Positions 25,206 through 33,793 of a stretch of DNA of 64,000 nt are shown piece by piece (the first letter of the stretch is position 1; each line of letters begins with the position of its first letter). Origin of the DNA: Modicisalibacter sp033446685 (GTDB lineage Bacteria; Pseudomonadota; Gammaproteobacteria; Pseudomonadales; Halomonadaceae); contig NZ_JAWQLY010000016.1 in the NCBI RefSeq assembly GCF_033446685.1, positions 3,826 to 67,825 on the forward strand, in the 5' to 3' direction. The translations under genes were made by a program, and so were the position numbers. The notes beneath the pieces are model-generated. The model saw only the letters and a program-made list of their open reading frames with translations. It made no database searches and was not told the origin of the DNA.

Positions 25206-26471
25206 ATGGACAAGCTGATCATCACCGGTAACGGCCCGCTCAACGGCGAGGTCTGGGCGAGCGGGGCGAAGAATTCCGCGCTGCCGATCCTGGCCGCCAC
25301 GCTGCTCGCCGACGAGCCCGTTACCATCGGCAACCTGCCGCACCTTCAGGACATCACCACCACGCTGGAACTGCTCGCGCACATGGGCGTCGAGCCGGTG
25401 ATGGGCGAGAAAATGAGCATCCAGCTCGATGGTTCACAGGTTCGCGAATGCCATGCGCCCTATGAGCTGGTCAAGAAGATGCGCGCCTCGATCCTGGTGC
25501 TGGGGCCGTTGTTGGCGCATTTCGGTCGGGCCGATGTCTCGTTGCCCGGCGGTTGTGCGATCGGCACCCGGCCGGTCGATCTGCATATCCGCGGCCTGGA
25601 GGCTATGGGCGCCGACATCACGGTCGAGGGCGGCTACATCCGGGCCCGGGTCGATGGCCGCCTCAAGGGCGCGACGATCATCTTCGATACCGTCACCGTC
25701 ACCGGGACCGAGAACCTATTGATGGCGGCGGCGCTCGCCCAAGGCACCACCGTGCTGGAGAATGCCGCCCGCGAACCGGAAGTGGTCGATCTGGCCGAGT
25801 GCCTGATCGCGATGGGGGCGAAGATCCGCGGTCACGGTAGCGATACCATCATCGTCGAAGGGGTCGAACGCCTGCACGGCTGCCATTACGACGTGATGCC
25901 CGATCGCATCGAGACCGGCACCTTCCTGGTAGCCGCGGCGGCCTCGGGCGGCTGCGTGCGGGTGCGCAATACCCGCGCCGACATCCTCGACGCGGTACTC
26001 GCCAAGCTGGAAGAGGCGGGGGCAATGGTCCGCCACGCCGAGGACTGGATCGAACTCGACATGCAGGGGCGTCGCCCGCGCGCGGTCAATGTCAGAACGG
26101 CGCCTTACCCGGCGTTTCCCACCGACATGCAGGCCCAGTTCATGGCCTTGAACTGCATCGCCGACGGTACCGGTCGGGTCGTCGAGACGATCTTCGAGAA
26201 CCGCTTCATGCACGTGCAGGAGCTCAAGCGCATGGGCGCCGAGATCGCCATCGAGGGCAACACCGCGATCGTGACCGGGGTCCGGCGGCTTTCCGGCGCG
26301 CCGGTGATGGCCACCGACCTGCGCGCTTCGGCCAGCCTGGTCGTGGCCGCCATGGTCGCCGAGGGCGAGACGCTGGTCGATCGTATCTACCATATCGATC
26401 GCGGTTACGAGTGCATCGAGGAGAAGCTGCAGTCGCTCGGCGCCAAGATCCGTCGCGTACCCGGTCACTGA
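25206..26471 (+). CDS. murA: UDP-N-acetylglucosamine 1-carboxyvinyltransferase MurA
   Basis: First committed step of peptidoglycan synthesis: transfer of enolpyruvate from PEP to UDP-GlcNAc. The 421-residue protein has the catalytic cysteine C117 in PGGCAIGTRPVDLH, the fosfomycin-sensitive form. The N-terminal GNGPLNGEVWASGAKNSALP is the substrate-binding segment. It is 13 nt from ibaG and 42 nt from hisG. Confidence 0.98.
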   Translation: MDKLIITGNGPLNGEVWASGAKNSALPILAATLLADEPVTIGNLPHLQDITTTLELLAHMGVEPVMGEKMSIQLDGSQVRECHAPYELVKKMRASILVLGPLLAHFGRADVSLPGGCAIGTRPVDLHIRGLEAMGADITVEGGYIRARVDGRLKGATIIFDTVTVTGTENLLMAAALAQGTTVLENAAREPEVVDLAECLIAMGAKIRGHGSDTIIVEGVERLHGCHYDVMPDRIETGTFLVAAAASGGCVRVRNTRADILDAVLAKLEEAGAMVRHAEDWIELDMQGRRPRAVNVRTAPYPAFPTDMQAQFMALNCIADGTGRVVETIFENRFMHVQELKRMGAEIAIEGNTAIVTGVRRLSGAPVMATDLRASASLVVAAMVAEGETLVDRIYHIDRGYECIEEKLQSLGAKIRRVPGH

Positions 26472-26513
26472 GCCTTTCCGAGTCGTCTCGAAATACCTGG
26501 AACCGAAGTCGCC

Positions 26514-27170
26514 ATGTCAAAGCAACTGATACTCGCCCTGTCGAAGGGGCGCATCCTCGACGAGACACTGCCCCTGCTGGCCGATGCCGGGGTGGAGCCG
26601 AGCGAGGATCTCGGCAAGAGCCGCAAGCTCTTGTTCGATACCAATCTGGAAGGCGTCAAGCTGGTGGTGATCCGCGCCACCGATGTCCCCACCTATGTGC
26701 AGATGGGTGCCGCCGACCTGGGAATCGCCGGCAAGGACGTGCTGCTCGAGCACGGCGCCGAAGGGCTCTATGAACCGCTTGACCTGGAGATCGCCCGCTG
26801 CCGGCTGATGACCGCCGGCGTCACCGGTATGCAGGCTCGCCATGCACGGCGTCGGGTGGCGACCAAGTTCGTCAATATCGCGCGGCGCTACTATGCCGAG
26901 CAGGGCATTCAGGCCGAGGTCATCAAGCTGTATGGGGCGATGGAGCTGGCGCCGTTGATGAATCTCGCCGACGAGATCGTCGACATCGTCGATACCGGTA
27001 ATACGCTGCGCGCCAACGGCATGGAGCCGCGTGAGCTGATCGCCGACATCAGCACGCGGCTGGTGGTCAACAAGGCCGCCATGACCATGAAGCACGAGCG
27101 TCTCAAGCCGCTGATCGGACGCCTGCGCCAGGCCGTCGAGGCACGCCAAGCCAACGCGCCGGTTTCCTGA
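26514..27170 (+). CDS. hisG: ATP phosphoribosyltransferase, short catalytic form HisG(S)
   Basis: First enzyme of histidine synthesis (ATP + PRPP). At 218 residues it is the short form, lacking the C-terminal regulatory domain of the ~300-residue long form, so it should need HisZ as the regulatory partner, which is not in this window. Motifs: LALSKGRILDETLPLLADAG at the start and DIVDTGNTLRANGM for the PRPP site. It lies between murA and hisD. Confidence 0.96.
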   Translation: MSKQLILALSKGRILDETLPLLADAGVEPSEDLGKSRKLLFDTNLEGVKLVVIRATDVPTYVQMGAADLGIAGKDVLLEHGAEGLYEPLDLEIARCRLMTAGVTGMQARHARRRVATKFVNIARRYYAEQGIQAEVIKLYGAMELAPLMNLADEIVDIVDTGNTLRANGMEPRELIADISTRLVVNKAAMTMKHERLKPLIGRLRQAVEARQANAPVS

Positions 27171-27215
27171 TTCCTGGCGCTCGCGAGTCGAGCGCCGACA
27201 GACGAGGTTCGCACC

Positions 27216-28553
27216 ATGGCCGACACCGTTACCGATAGCGCCACAGAGACCTTCAAGATGCCCCGGCTAGATACCCGGGATGACGACTTCGGCCCGTTGC
27301 TCGAGGCCCTGCTCGATTGGGAGGGCGTTTCCGACGCCGAGGTGCAACAGCGCGTCAGCCAGATCATCGAGGACGTGCGCACGCGCGGCGACGCCGCGCT
27401 GGTCGAGTTGACCCGGCGCTTCGATCGCGTCGAGGCGGACAGCGTCGAGGCGCTGACGCTCAGTCCCGAGCGCCTCGAGCAGGCCTTCGACAGCCTTCCC
27501 GACGCACAGCGCGAGGCGTTGTCGCACGCCGCGGAACGCATCCGCGCCTATCATCGCCATCAGAAGCCCGAATCCTGGCAATACCGCGAAGCCGACGGCA
27601 CGGTGCTGGGTCAGCAGATCACCGCGCTCGATCGGGCCGGCATCTATGTGCCCGGCGGCAAGGCGGCCTATCCCTCGTCGGTGCTGATGAACGCGATTCC
27701 GGCGCACGTCGCCGGCGTGCGCGAGATCGTTATGGTGGTGCCTACTCCGGATGGCGTGCTCAACGACCTGGTGCTGGCCGCCGCGCACCTGGCGGGAGTC
27801 GATCACGTATTCACCGTCGGTGGTGCGCAGGCGATCGCCGCCCTGGCCTACGGCACCGAAAGCGTGCCGCGGGTCGACAAGATCGTCGGGCCCGGCAACA
27901 TCTACGTGGCGACCGCCAAGCGGGCGGTATTCGGTCAGGTCGGCATCGACATGATCGCCGGCCCCTCGGAGATCCTGGTGGTCAGCGACGGCGGCACCGA
28001 TCCCGAGTGGCTGGCCATGGACCTGTTCTCCCAGGCCGAGCACGACGAGGATGCCCAGGCGATTCTGGTGGGCTGGGACGAGGCGCATCTCGACGCCGTC
28101 GAAGCGGCGATCGAACGCTTGCTGCCGACGCTGGAGCGCGCAGCGATCGTGCGCGCCTCGCTGCGCTCGCGCGGCGCGCTGATTCGCTGTCGGGATCGCG
28201 ACGAGGCGCTGGCGCTGGTCAACCGCATCGCTCCCGAGCATCTGGAGCTGTCGGTGGCCGACCCCGAGGCCCTGCTGCCCGAGGTGCGTCATGCCGGGGC
28301 GATCTTCATGGGCCGCTACACGGCCGAGGCGCTGGGCGATTACTGCGCCGGGCCCAACCATGTATTGCCGACGTCGGGTACGGCGCGCTTCTCATCGCCG
28401 TTGGGGGTCTACGACTTTCAGAAGCGCTCTTCGATCATCCATTGTTCCGCCGCAGGTGCGGCGACACTCGGGCGCACCGCCTCGGTGCTGGCGCGTGGCG
28501 AGGCACTGACCGCCCATGCGCGCTCGGCGGAGAACCGGATCGGCGACGAATAA
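27216..28553 (+). CDS. hisD: Histidinol dehydrogenase
   Basis: Zinc enzyme that oxidises L-histidinol to L-histidine using two NAD+. The 445-residue protein has the conserved GRYTAEALGDYCAGPNHVLP and the VGPGNIYVATAKR, DMIAGPSEILVV and SQAEHDEDAQAILV blocks with zinc and catalytic residues. The family's histidine of the C-terminal GGRAAH-like signature corresponds to EALTAHARSAENR. In Pseudomonas hisC follows directly; here a strong terminator follows. Confidence 0.96.
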   Translation: MADTVTDSATETFKMPRLDTRDDDFGPLLEALLDWEGVSDAEVQQRVSQIIEDVRTRGDAALVELTRRFDRVEADSVEALTLSPERLEQAFDSLPDAQREALSHAAERIRAYHRHQKPESWQYREADGTVLGQQITALDRAGIYVPGGKAAYPSSVLMNAIPAHVAGVREIVMVVPTPDGVLNDLVLAAAHLAGVDHVFTVGGAQAIAALAYGTESVPRVDKIVGPGNIYVATAKRAVFGQVGIDMIAGPSEILVVSDGGTDPEWLAMDLFSQAEHDEDAQAILVGWDEAHLDAVEAAIERLLPTLERAAIVRASLRSRGALIRCRDRDEALALVNRIAPEHLELSVADPEALLPEVRHAGAIFMGRYTAEALGDYCAGPNHVLPTSGTARFSSPLGVYDFQKRSSIIHCSAAGAATLGRTASVLARGEALTAHARSAENRIGDE

Positions 28554-28580
28554 TGACGCGTGCGTTGATTCGTGTCGTTC

Positions 28581-28616
28581 AACGATCATGCCCCGCCTAG
28601 GCGGGGCATGATCGTT
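28581..28616. terminator. Bidirectional terminator: perfect 36-bp palindrome
   Basis: The 36 bases are a perfect palindrome whose half reads AACGATCATGCCCCGCCT. It gives a stem of up to 17 bp with TTT on the plus-strand 3' side and the mirror on the other strand. It lies between the convergent genes hisD and algW and would stop both transcripts. Confidence 0.88.
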
Positions 28617-28645
28617 TATGGACGACAGCTTGCGTAAAGAAGTAT

Positions 28646-29893
28646 TCAGGCTTCCTGTGGCCGCGGTCGTTCGCCGACTTTGACCTCCACGGTATGGCGC
28701 TCGCCACCGCGAATGTAGGTGACCGGCAGCCGCGTGCCGGGAGCGATCTCGGCGATATCGGCCATCGCCACGCGTGGGTCGATGATCGGCTTGCCGTCGA
28801 TGGCGGTCATCACGTCGCCGGGTTGCAGGCCTGCCTCGGCGCCGGGCCCGCCGGGCACCACATTGGCGACGACGACCCCCTGGATTGCGTTGAGACCGAA
28901 CGACGCGGCCAGGTTGGCGGTGACCTCCTGGACCTCGATGCCCAGCCAGCCGCGGATCACGCGGCCGTGGGTAATAATCTGGCTGAGGATATCGCGCGCC
29001 AGGTTGGTGGGGATGGCGAAGCCGATCCCCTGCGAGCCACCGGAGCGCGAGAAGATCGCGGTATTGATGCCCACCAGCGCGCCCTGCGCGTTGACCAGCG
29101 CGCCCCCCGAATTGCCGGGATTGATCGCGGCGTCGGTCTGGATGAAATCCTCGTAGGCGGACAGCCCCAGGTGGTTGCGACCGGTGGCGCTGATGATACC
29201 CATGGTCACGGTCTGACCGACCCCGAAGGGATTGCCGATCGCCAGGCTGACATCGCCCACGGCGATCTTCTCCGAGTCGGCAAGCTGGATCACCGGCAGC
29301 CCGTCGAGATCGATCTTGAGCACGGCGAGGTCGCTCTCGGGATCGGTGCCGACCAGTTGGGCGAGCGTCTCGCGGCCGTCACGCAGGGCGACCTGAATCT
29401 GGTCTGCGCCGCGGATGACATGCTGATTGGTGAGGATGTAGCCCTCGGCGCTGACGATCACCCCCGAGCCCAGGCTCGACAGCAGACGTTGCCGGCGCGG
29501 CATGTCGTCGCCGAAGAATTGGCGGAAGAAGGGATCGGACATCAGCGGATGCTGTTCGCGCTCGACGACCCGCGAGGAGTAGACGTTGACCACCGCCGGT
29601 GCCGCCTTGTCGACCGCGTCGGCATAGCTGACCGTGCCGCTGTCGCGGGATAACGGCTGGGCCTCCTGCAGTTTCGGCGCCGGGCGTGAGACGGCCGTGG
29701 CGTTGCTTGCCTGGGATGTCGCGGCGCCCGGGGCTTCGCTGGCTGCCGGCTCGCTCGAGGGGGCGGTAGTCTGGGATGGCTGCGGGCGGCTCGGCTCGGT
29801 ACCCAGCAGGTGGGGGAACTGGTAAAGCAGGACGACGGCCAGCAGGATACCACTGATGACGGGCCAGATAAGGGGCATCACGAAGCGACGCAT
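28646..29893 (-). CDS. algW: Periplasmic serine protease, AlgW/DegS-like (HtrA family)
   Basis: Membrane-anchored HtrA protease expected to cut the anti-sigma factor (RseA/MucA) in the envelope stress cascade. From the ATG at 29893, preceded by AAGGATCG, the protein has 415 residues: a membrane anchor (about 5-25), a Ser/Ala/Pro/Thr-rich linker (about 30-80), a trypsin-like domain with triad H158 (TNQHVI), D188 (ESDLAVL) and S262 (GNSGGAL), and a single PDZ domain (about 310-405). One PDZ plus anchor argues for the DegS/AlgW type, not DegP. The neighbourhood hisD-algW matches Pseudomonas. Confidence 0.9.
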   Translation of the reverse strand: MRRFVMPLIWPVISGILLAVVLLYQFPHLLGTEPSRPQPSQTTAPSSEPAASEAPGAATSQASNATAVSRPAPKLQEAQPLSRDSGTVSYADAVDKAAPAVVNVYSSRVVEREQHPLMSDPFFRQFFGDDMPRRQRLLSSLGSGVIVSAEGYILTNQHVIRGADQIQVALRDGRETLAQLVGTDPESDLAVLKIDLDGLPVIQLADSEKIAVGDVSLAIGNPFGVGQTVTMGIISATGRNHLGLSAYEDFIQTDAAINPGNSGGALVNAQGALVGINTAIFSRSGGSQGIGFAIPTNLARDILSQIITHGRVIRGWLGIEVQEVTANLAASFGLNAIQGVVVANVVPGGPGAEAGLQPGDVMTAIDGKPIIDPRVAMADIAEIAPGTRLPVTYIRGGERHTVEVKVGERPRPQEA

Positions 29894-30005
29894 GTACGAT
29901 CCTTGAACGAGGGCCGCCAGCGCCACGCTTCTCGAAGCCGATGGGTGCAGCCATTACAATGGCGGCAGTGTATCACCGCCTTTTTATGAATGCCCGGGAG
30001 GAGCC

Positions 30006-30764
30006 ATGCTGGCACGCCACCAACTGATAGACGCCTGCGACGCCGAACTGCGCGCGGCGCAGTTCAAGGACTATACCCTCAATGGGTTGCAGGTGGCCGG
30101 CCGCGAGCGGGTCGCCAGGGTGATGAGCGGCGTGACCGCTTGCCAGGCGCTGGTCGACGAGGCGGTTGCCTGGGAGGCCGACCTGCTGCTGGTGCATCAT
30201 GGCTATTTCTGGAAGAACGAGCCGGTGGCGATCACCGGCATGAAGCGGCGACGCCTCGCGACGCTGCTGGCCAACGATATCAACCTGCTCGCCTACCATT
30301 TGCCGCTGGACGCTCACGCCAGCCTGGGCAACAACGCCTGCCTGGCGCAGCGGTTGGATTTCCGAGTCAGCGGCTGCGCCGACGGCGAACTGGGCGACGG
30401 TTTGATATGGCTGGGCGAGCCGTCGAGCGCCATGGACACGACGGCCATGGGACAGCATCTAGCGACGGTATTGAATCGCGAGCCGACGGTGATCAGCGGC
30501 CATGACCGCGAGATCCGTCGCATCGCCTGGTGTACCGGTGGCGCCCAGGACATGATCGCCCAGGCCGCCGATGCGGGAGCGGACGCGTTCATTTCCGGCG
30601 AGATTTCCGAGCGCACGACGCACCTGGCCCGCGAGATGGGAATCAGCTATTTCGCGGCCGGCCACCACGCCACCGAGCGTTACGGCGTTCAGGCGCTCGG
30701 CGAGTGGCTGGCTAAGGAGCAGGGCGTCGAGCACCGGTTCGTGGATATCGACAACCCTGCCTGA
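30006..30764 (+). CDS. Nif3-like dinuclear metal centre protein (YbgI family)
   Basis: A 252-residue protein of the Nif3/YbgI family (GTP cyclohydrolase I type 2-like), a conserved hydrolase-fold protein with a dinuclear metal site and no firmly established function. Metal-ligand motifs are LLLVHHGYFWK (about residues 61-71) and the C-terminal FAAGHHATERYG. GGGAGGAGCC precedes the ATG. Divergent from algW and convergent with zapG. Confidence 0.92.
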   Translation: MLARHQLIDACDAELRAAQFKDYTLNGLQVAGRERVARVMSGVTACQALVDEAVAWEADLLLVHHGYFWKNEPVAITGMKRRRLATLLANDINLLAYHLPLDAHASLGNNACLAQRLDFRVSGCADGELGDGLIWLGEPSSAMDTTAMGQHLATVLNREPTVISGHDREIRRIAWCTGGAQDMIAQAADAGADAFISGEISERTTHLAREMGISYFAAGHHATERYGVQALGEWLAKEQGVEHRFVDIDNPA

Positions 30765-30768
30765 CGAG

Positions 30769-30788
30769 TTGCGCGGTAATTCGCGCAA
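30769..30788. other. Hairpin between convergent nif3-like gene and zapG
   Basis: TTGCGCG (30769-30775) and CGCGCAA (30782-30788) form a 7-bp stem with a 6-nt loop in the 34-nt gap between two convergent stops. There is no T tract, so it is a weak terminator candidate. Confidence 0.4.
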
Positions 30789-30798
30789 GCCGCTACGC

Positions 30799-31248
30799 TC
30801 AGTAGCGTACCGGCGATGTCGTGGAGTCGGCCGTCTGATCGCGCTGACGCAGGCCGAAATCCTCGGCCAGCGTGCCACGGCCGTCGTCGGCGTAATCGCG
30901 CGGCGCAGGAGTGTCGCTATCGTTGGGGGGCTCCTCCTCGCCCTGACCGTTCAGGCGACGCTTGATCTGCAGGTCGTCGCACAATTGGTCGGCGCCCTGG
31001 GCGAGCTGTTGTTCGAGTTCGTGACTCTGGCGCTGAATACTGGTTACCAGTTCCGCAGCGCGGGCGAAGTGGTCGTTGAGCACTCCCTTCATCTGGCTCA
31101 GTTCGAGCTCGGTCTCGGCCAGGCGCTGGCGGGTCTTCTGATTGCGAGCGACATTGGCGTTGAGCAGGTGATAGCCCAGGGCGCCGATGCCGATGCCCGC
31201 CAACAGGCTGGCGATCGCCAGGATCCAATCGATATTGCCTTGATACAC
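30799..31248 (-). CDS. zapG: Envelope coiled-coil protein ZapG (YhcB, DUF1043)
   Basis: A 149-residue bitopic inner-membrane protein of the YhcB/DUF1043 family linked to cell division and envelope biogenesis. Membrane helix at about residues 6-28, then a coiled coil (TRQRLAETELELSQMKGVLN and on to about 90) and an acidic tail. The GTG start at 31248 (protein beginning VYQGNIDWIL) follows AAGGGG. Longer frames to 31491 read into zapE upstream DNA with no similarity. Neighbour of zapE, as in E. coli (yhcB-yhcM). Confidence 0.88.
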   Translation of the reverse strand: MYQGNIDWILAIASLLAGIGIGALGYHLLNANVARNQKTRQRLAETELELSQMKGVLNDHFARAAELVTSIQRQSHELEQQLAQGADQLCDDLQIKRRLNGQGEEEPPNDSDTPAPRDYADDGRGTLAEDFGLRQRDQTADSTTSPVRY

Positions 31249-31406
31249 GTCGTTCCCCTTGATCTCTAACCACGGCCACGAGGGCCCGCCGGGGCGTGGC
31301 CTCATGGTGACACGGCCCATTATACGGGGCAGGGCGCGCTGCGGGTCAACGAGACGCGTCATGCGATGGACGGCACGCAGGGCCATGCGCCGCGGGTGCT
31401 CGGTGC

Positions 31407-31412
31407 GTATAA
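31407..31412 (+). promoter_or_regulatory. Consensus -10 element upstream of zapE
   Basis: A perfect TATAAT lies 42 nt before the zapE start chosen here. No clear -35 is visible at 16-18 nt. An in-frame ATG overlaps its last base (31412), which argues that translation starts downstream, at 31454. Confidence 0.4.
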
Positions 31413-31453
31413 TGAACGATTTATCGATTGCAGCCGGGAGAACCCTGACGCTC

Positions 31454-32641
31454 ATGTGCGCGACAACCCCTACCTCTACGAGCGCCAGCACCGGCGCCGC
31501 GCTTGCGCCGATGGCCCGTTATCGGACCGATCTGGAGCGTGCGGGCTTCGAGTACGACACCGCCCAGGAGCGTGCGGTCGAGCATCTTCAGCGCCTCTAC
31601 GACGAGTTGATCAATACCCCGCGCCGTTCGCTGGCGCCGATCGGCGCCGACAGTGGACTCAAGTCGCGGATGGCCAAGCTGTTCGGCAGGCGCGATGACA
31701 CGCCCGAGGTGGCGCCGATACCCGATGTCACCGGGCTGTATTTCTGGGGGGGCGTCGGTCGTGGCAAGACCTATCTGGTGGATACCTTCTACGAGTCGCT
31801 GCCGTTTCCGGACAAGATGCGCACGCATTTCCATCGCTTCATGCAGCGGGTGCACAACGAACTCGAGCACTACAAGGGCGAGAAGAACCCGCTGACGCTA
31901 ATCGCCGGCAAGTTCGCCAGCGAGGCCCGGGTGATCTGCTTCGACGAGTTCTTCGTCAAGGACATCACCGACGCAATGATGCTGGCCAACCTGCTCGAGG
32001 CGCTGTTCGCCAAAGGAGTGGTACTGGTGGCGACATCCAACATCGTCCCCGACGAGCTCTACAAGGATGGTCTGCAGCGGGCGCGCTTCATCCCGGCGAT
32101 CGAACTGATCAAGCGGCATTGCGAAATCGTCAATGTCGATTCGGGGGTCGATTACCGCCTGCGTGCCCTCGAGCACGTCGATCTCTTTCATACGCCGCTC
32201 GACAGTGAAGCCGACGAACGGCTCCAACGCAGCTTTCGTGAGCTCGCCGGAGGCGAGGGCGAGCGCGAGGTGCCGGTCGAGATCAACCGTCGCGTGCTGA
32301 CGGCGCGCCGCCTGCACGAAGAGGTGGTGTGGTTCGATTTCGCGATGCTCTGCGATGGGCCGCGCAGTCAGAACGACTACATCGAGCTGGCCCGCGAGTT
32401 CCATAGCGTGCTGGTCACCAACGTTCCCCAATTGGGGCGGGCCAGCGACGACCAGGCGCGGCGCTTCATCAACATGGTCGACGAGTTCTACGACCGGGGC
32501 GTCAAGCTGCTGATGTCGGCGGCGGTACCGATCGAGTCGCTGTATCCCGAAGGATCGCTGACCTTCGAATTCGAGCGCACGCTCTCGCGGCTGCAGGAGA
32601 TGCAGTCCCGTGAGTACCTGGCATTGCCGCACAAACCGTGA
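31454..32641 (+). CDS. zapE: Cell division AAA+ ATPase ZapE
   Basis: AFG1-like ATPase that destabilises FtsZ polymers and acts under low oxygen or heat in E. coli. The chosen ATG gives 395 residues (family about 375). Walker A is GGVGRGKTYLVDTFYESLP; Walker B is RVICFDEFFVKDITDAM; sensor region VLVATSNIVPDELYKDG. The reading frame is open to 31259; starts at 31412 and 31556 (MARYRTDLERAG) are alternatives. Divergent from zapG. Confidence 0.92.
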   Translation: MCATTPTSTSASTGAALAPMARYRTDLERAGFEYDTAQERAVEHLQRLYDELINTPRRSLAPIGADSGLKSRMAKLFGRRDDTPEVAPIPDVTGLYFWGGVGRGKTYLVDTFYESLPFPDKMRTHFHRFMQRVHNELEHYKGEKNPLTLIAGKFASEARVICFDEFFVKDITDAMMLANLLEALFAKGVVLVATSNIVPDELYKDGLQRARFIPAIELIKRHCEIVNVDSGVDYRLRALEHVDLFHTPLDSEADERLQRSFRELAGGEGEREVPVEINRRVLTARRLHEEVVWFDFAMLCDGPRSQNDYIELAREFHSVLVTNVPQLGRASDDQARRFINMVDEFYDRGVKLLMSAAVPIESLYPEGSLTFEFERTLSRLQEMQSREYLALPHKP

Positions 32642-32650
32642 TAATGCCCT

Positions 32651-32678
32651 TAACCTGAGCGATCGGCTCATGTACAAT
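32651..32678 (+). promoter_or_regulatory. Promoter of the rplM-rpsI operon
   Basis: TTAACC (32651-32656), a 16-nt spacer and TACAAT (32673-32678) lie just after the zapE stop. This leaves a leader of about 105 nt before rplM, usual for a ribosomal protein operon with leader control. Confidence 0.5.
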
Positions 32679-32694
32679 GCGCGCTCGCTCAACC

Positions 32695-32722
32695 GTTGTC
32701 AGCGGCCTGGCCGGCTGACAAC
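32695..32722 (+). promoter_or_regulatory. Hairpin in the rplM leader
   Basis: GTTGTCAGC (32695-32703) and GCTGACAAC (32714-32722) form a perfect 9-bp stem with a 10-nt loop, close to the expected 5' end of the rplM mRNA. A site of this kind could serve autogenous control by L13, known for E. coli rplM-rpsI; identity with that site is inference. Confidence 0.45.
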
Positions 32723-32788
32723 CAAGAAAAATAGGGATGGTCGAACGCTACGGCGCGAGACCCAATACATCAATTGGTGATTCAATCC

Positions 32789-33217
32789 ATGAAGACGTTC
32801 AGTGCTAAGCCGCAGTCCGTCACGCGCGACTGGTATGTCGTCGATGCCGCGGACAAGACGCTCGGCCGCCTGGCCACCGAGATCGCTCGTCGCTTGCGTG
32901 GCAAGCACAAGCCCGAATACACGCCGCACGTCGACACCGGCGATTACATCGTCGTCGTCAACGCGGAGAAGGTTCGCGTGACCGGCAACAAGGCTCAAGC
33001 GAAAAACTACTACCGTCACACTGGTTATCCGGGTGGCCTGCGCTCGCTGTCCTTCGAGCAGATGATCGACCACGCTCCCGAGCGGGTCATCGAAGCGGCC
33101 GTCAAGGGCATGCTGCCCAAGGGCCCGCTGGGTCGTGCCATGTACACCAAGCTCAAGGTCTACGCCGGCACCCAGCATCCGCATGCCGCGCAGCAGCCGC
33201 AAGAACTGAACATCTAA
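32789..33217 (+). CDS. rplM: 50S ribosomal protein L13
   Basis: 142 residues, the E. coli length, starting MKTFSAKPQSVTRDWYVVDA. The ATG at 32789 is five codons inside the open frame and matches the family start. Motifs: GKTLGRLAT-type segment (DKTLGRLATEIARRLRGK) and the C-terminal LKVYAGTQHPHAAQQP. L13 is an early-assembling 23S rRNA-binding protein. Followed by rpsI 13 nt later. Confidence 0.98.
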   Translation: MKTFSAKPQSVTRDWYVVDAADKTLGRLATEIARRLRGKHKPEYTPHVDTGDYIVVVNAEKVRVTGNKAQAKNYYRHTGYPGGLRSLSFEQMIDHAPERVIEAAVKGMLPKGPLGRAMYTKLKVYAGTQHPHAAQQPQELNI

Positions 33218-33230
33218 GGGACCATTCGCC

Positions 33231-33620
33231 ATGTCACAGCAGTACTATGGTACCGGGCGCCGCAAGACTTCCACGGCCCGCGTATTCCTCAAGCCGGGCA
33301 CCGGCAAGATCACCGTCAACAATCGCGAACTCGGCGAATACTTCGGCCGCGTCACCGCGCAGATGGTGGTTCGTCAGCCGTTCGAGCTGACCCAGACCGG
33401 CGAGCAGTTCGACGCCTACATCACCGTTGCCGGTGGTGGCGGCTCAGCCCAAGCGGGCGCCATTCGTCACGGCATCACCCGGGCATTGCTCTCGTACAAC
33501 GAAGAGTTCCGCAAGCCGCTGCGCGAAGCAGGCTACGTGACTCGCGATGCACGTGAAGTCGAGCGTAAGAAAGTGGGTCTGCGCAAGGCGCGTCGTCGCC
33601 CGCAGTTCTCCAAGCGCTGA
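33231..33620 (+). CDS. rpsI: 30S ribosomal protein S9
   Basis: 129 residues with the typical start YYGTGRRKTSTARVFLKPG and the basic C-terminal tail LRKARRRPQFSKR, whose last arginine reaches the P-site tRNA. Co-transcribed with rplM and closed by a Rho-independent terminator. Confidence 0.98.
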   Translation: MSQQYYGTGRRKTSTARVFLKPGTGKITVNNRELGEYFGRVTAQMVVRQPFELTQTGEQFDAYITVAGGGGSAQAGAIRHGITRALLSYNEEFRKPLREAGYVTRDAREVERKKVGLRKARRRPQFSKR

Positions 33621-33642
33621 TTCCTCACGCGTTGCCAAGAAG

Positions 33643-33671
33643 CGCCCAGGCCGTTCGGCCTGGGCGTTTTT
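33643..33671 (+). terminator. Rho-independent terminator of rplM-rpsI
   Basis: CGCCCAGGCC (33643-33652), loop GTTC, GGCCTGGGCG (33657-33666), then TTTTTGTTT. A perfect 10-bp GC-rich stem with a T tract. Confidence 0.93.
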
Positions 33672-33784
33672 GTTTATCAGGATAGGAACGAGCTCCGGTA
33701 GGATGACGCCGCCGGGGTGCATGGCCTGGGCAAATGGGAAAAGGCTGGGCTTGTCGATGGCGGGCTCTCGCTACCGGCATGTCG

Positions 33785-33793
33785 TGTTATCAT
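33785..33793 (+). promoter_or_regulatory. Extended -10 promoter of sspA
   Basis: TGTTATCAT (TGn followed by TATCAT) is 31 nt before the sspA ATG. No convincing -35 at the right distance. Confidence 0.4.

Noticed and set aside
27267..28361. 364-codon open frame antisense to hisD
   Set aside because: Shadow frame with no family wording, on top of a certain gene.
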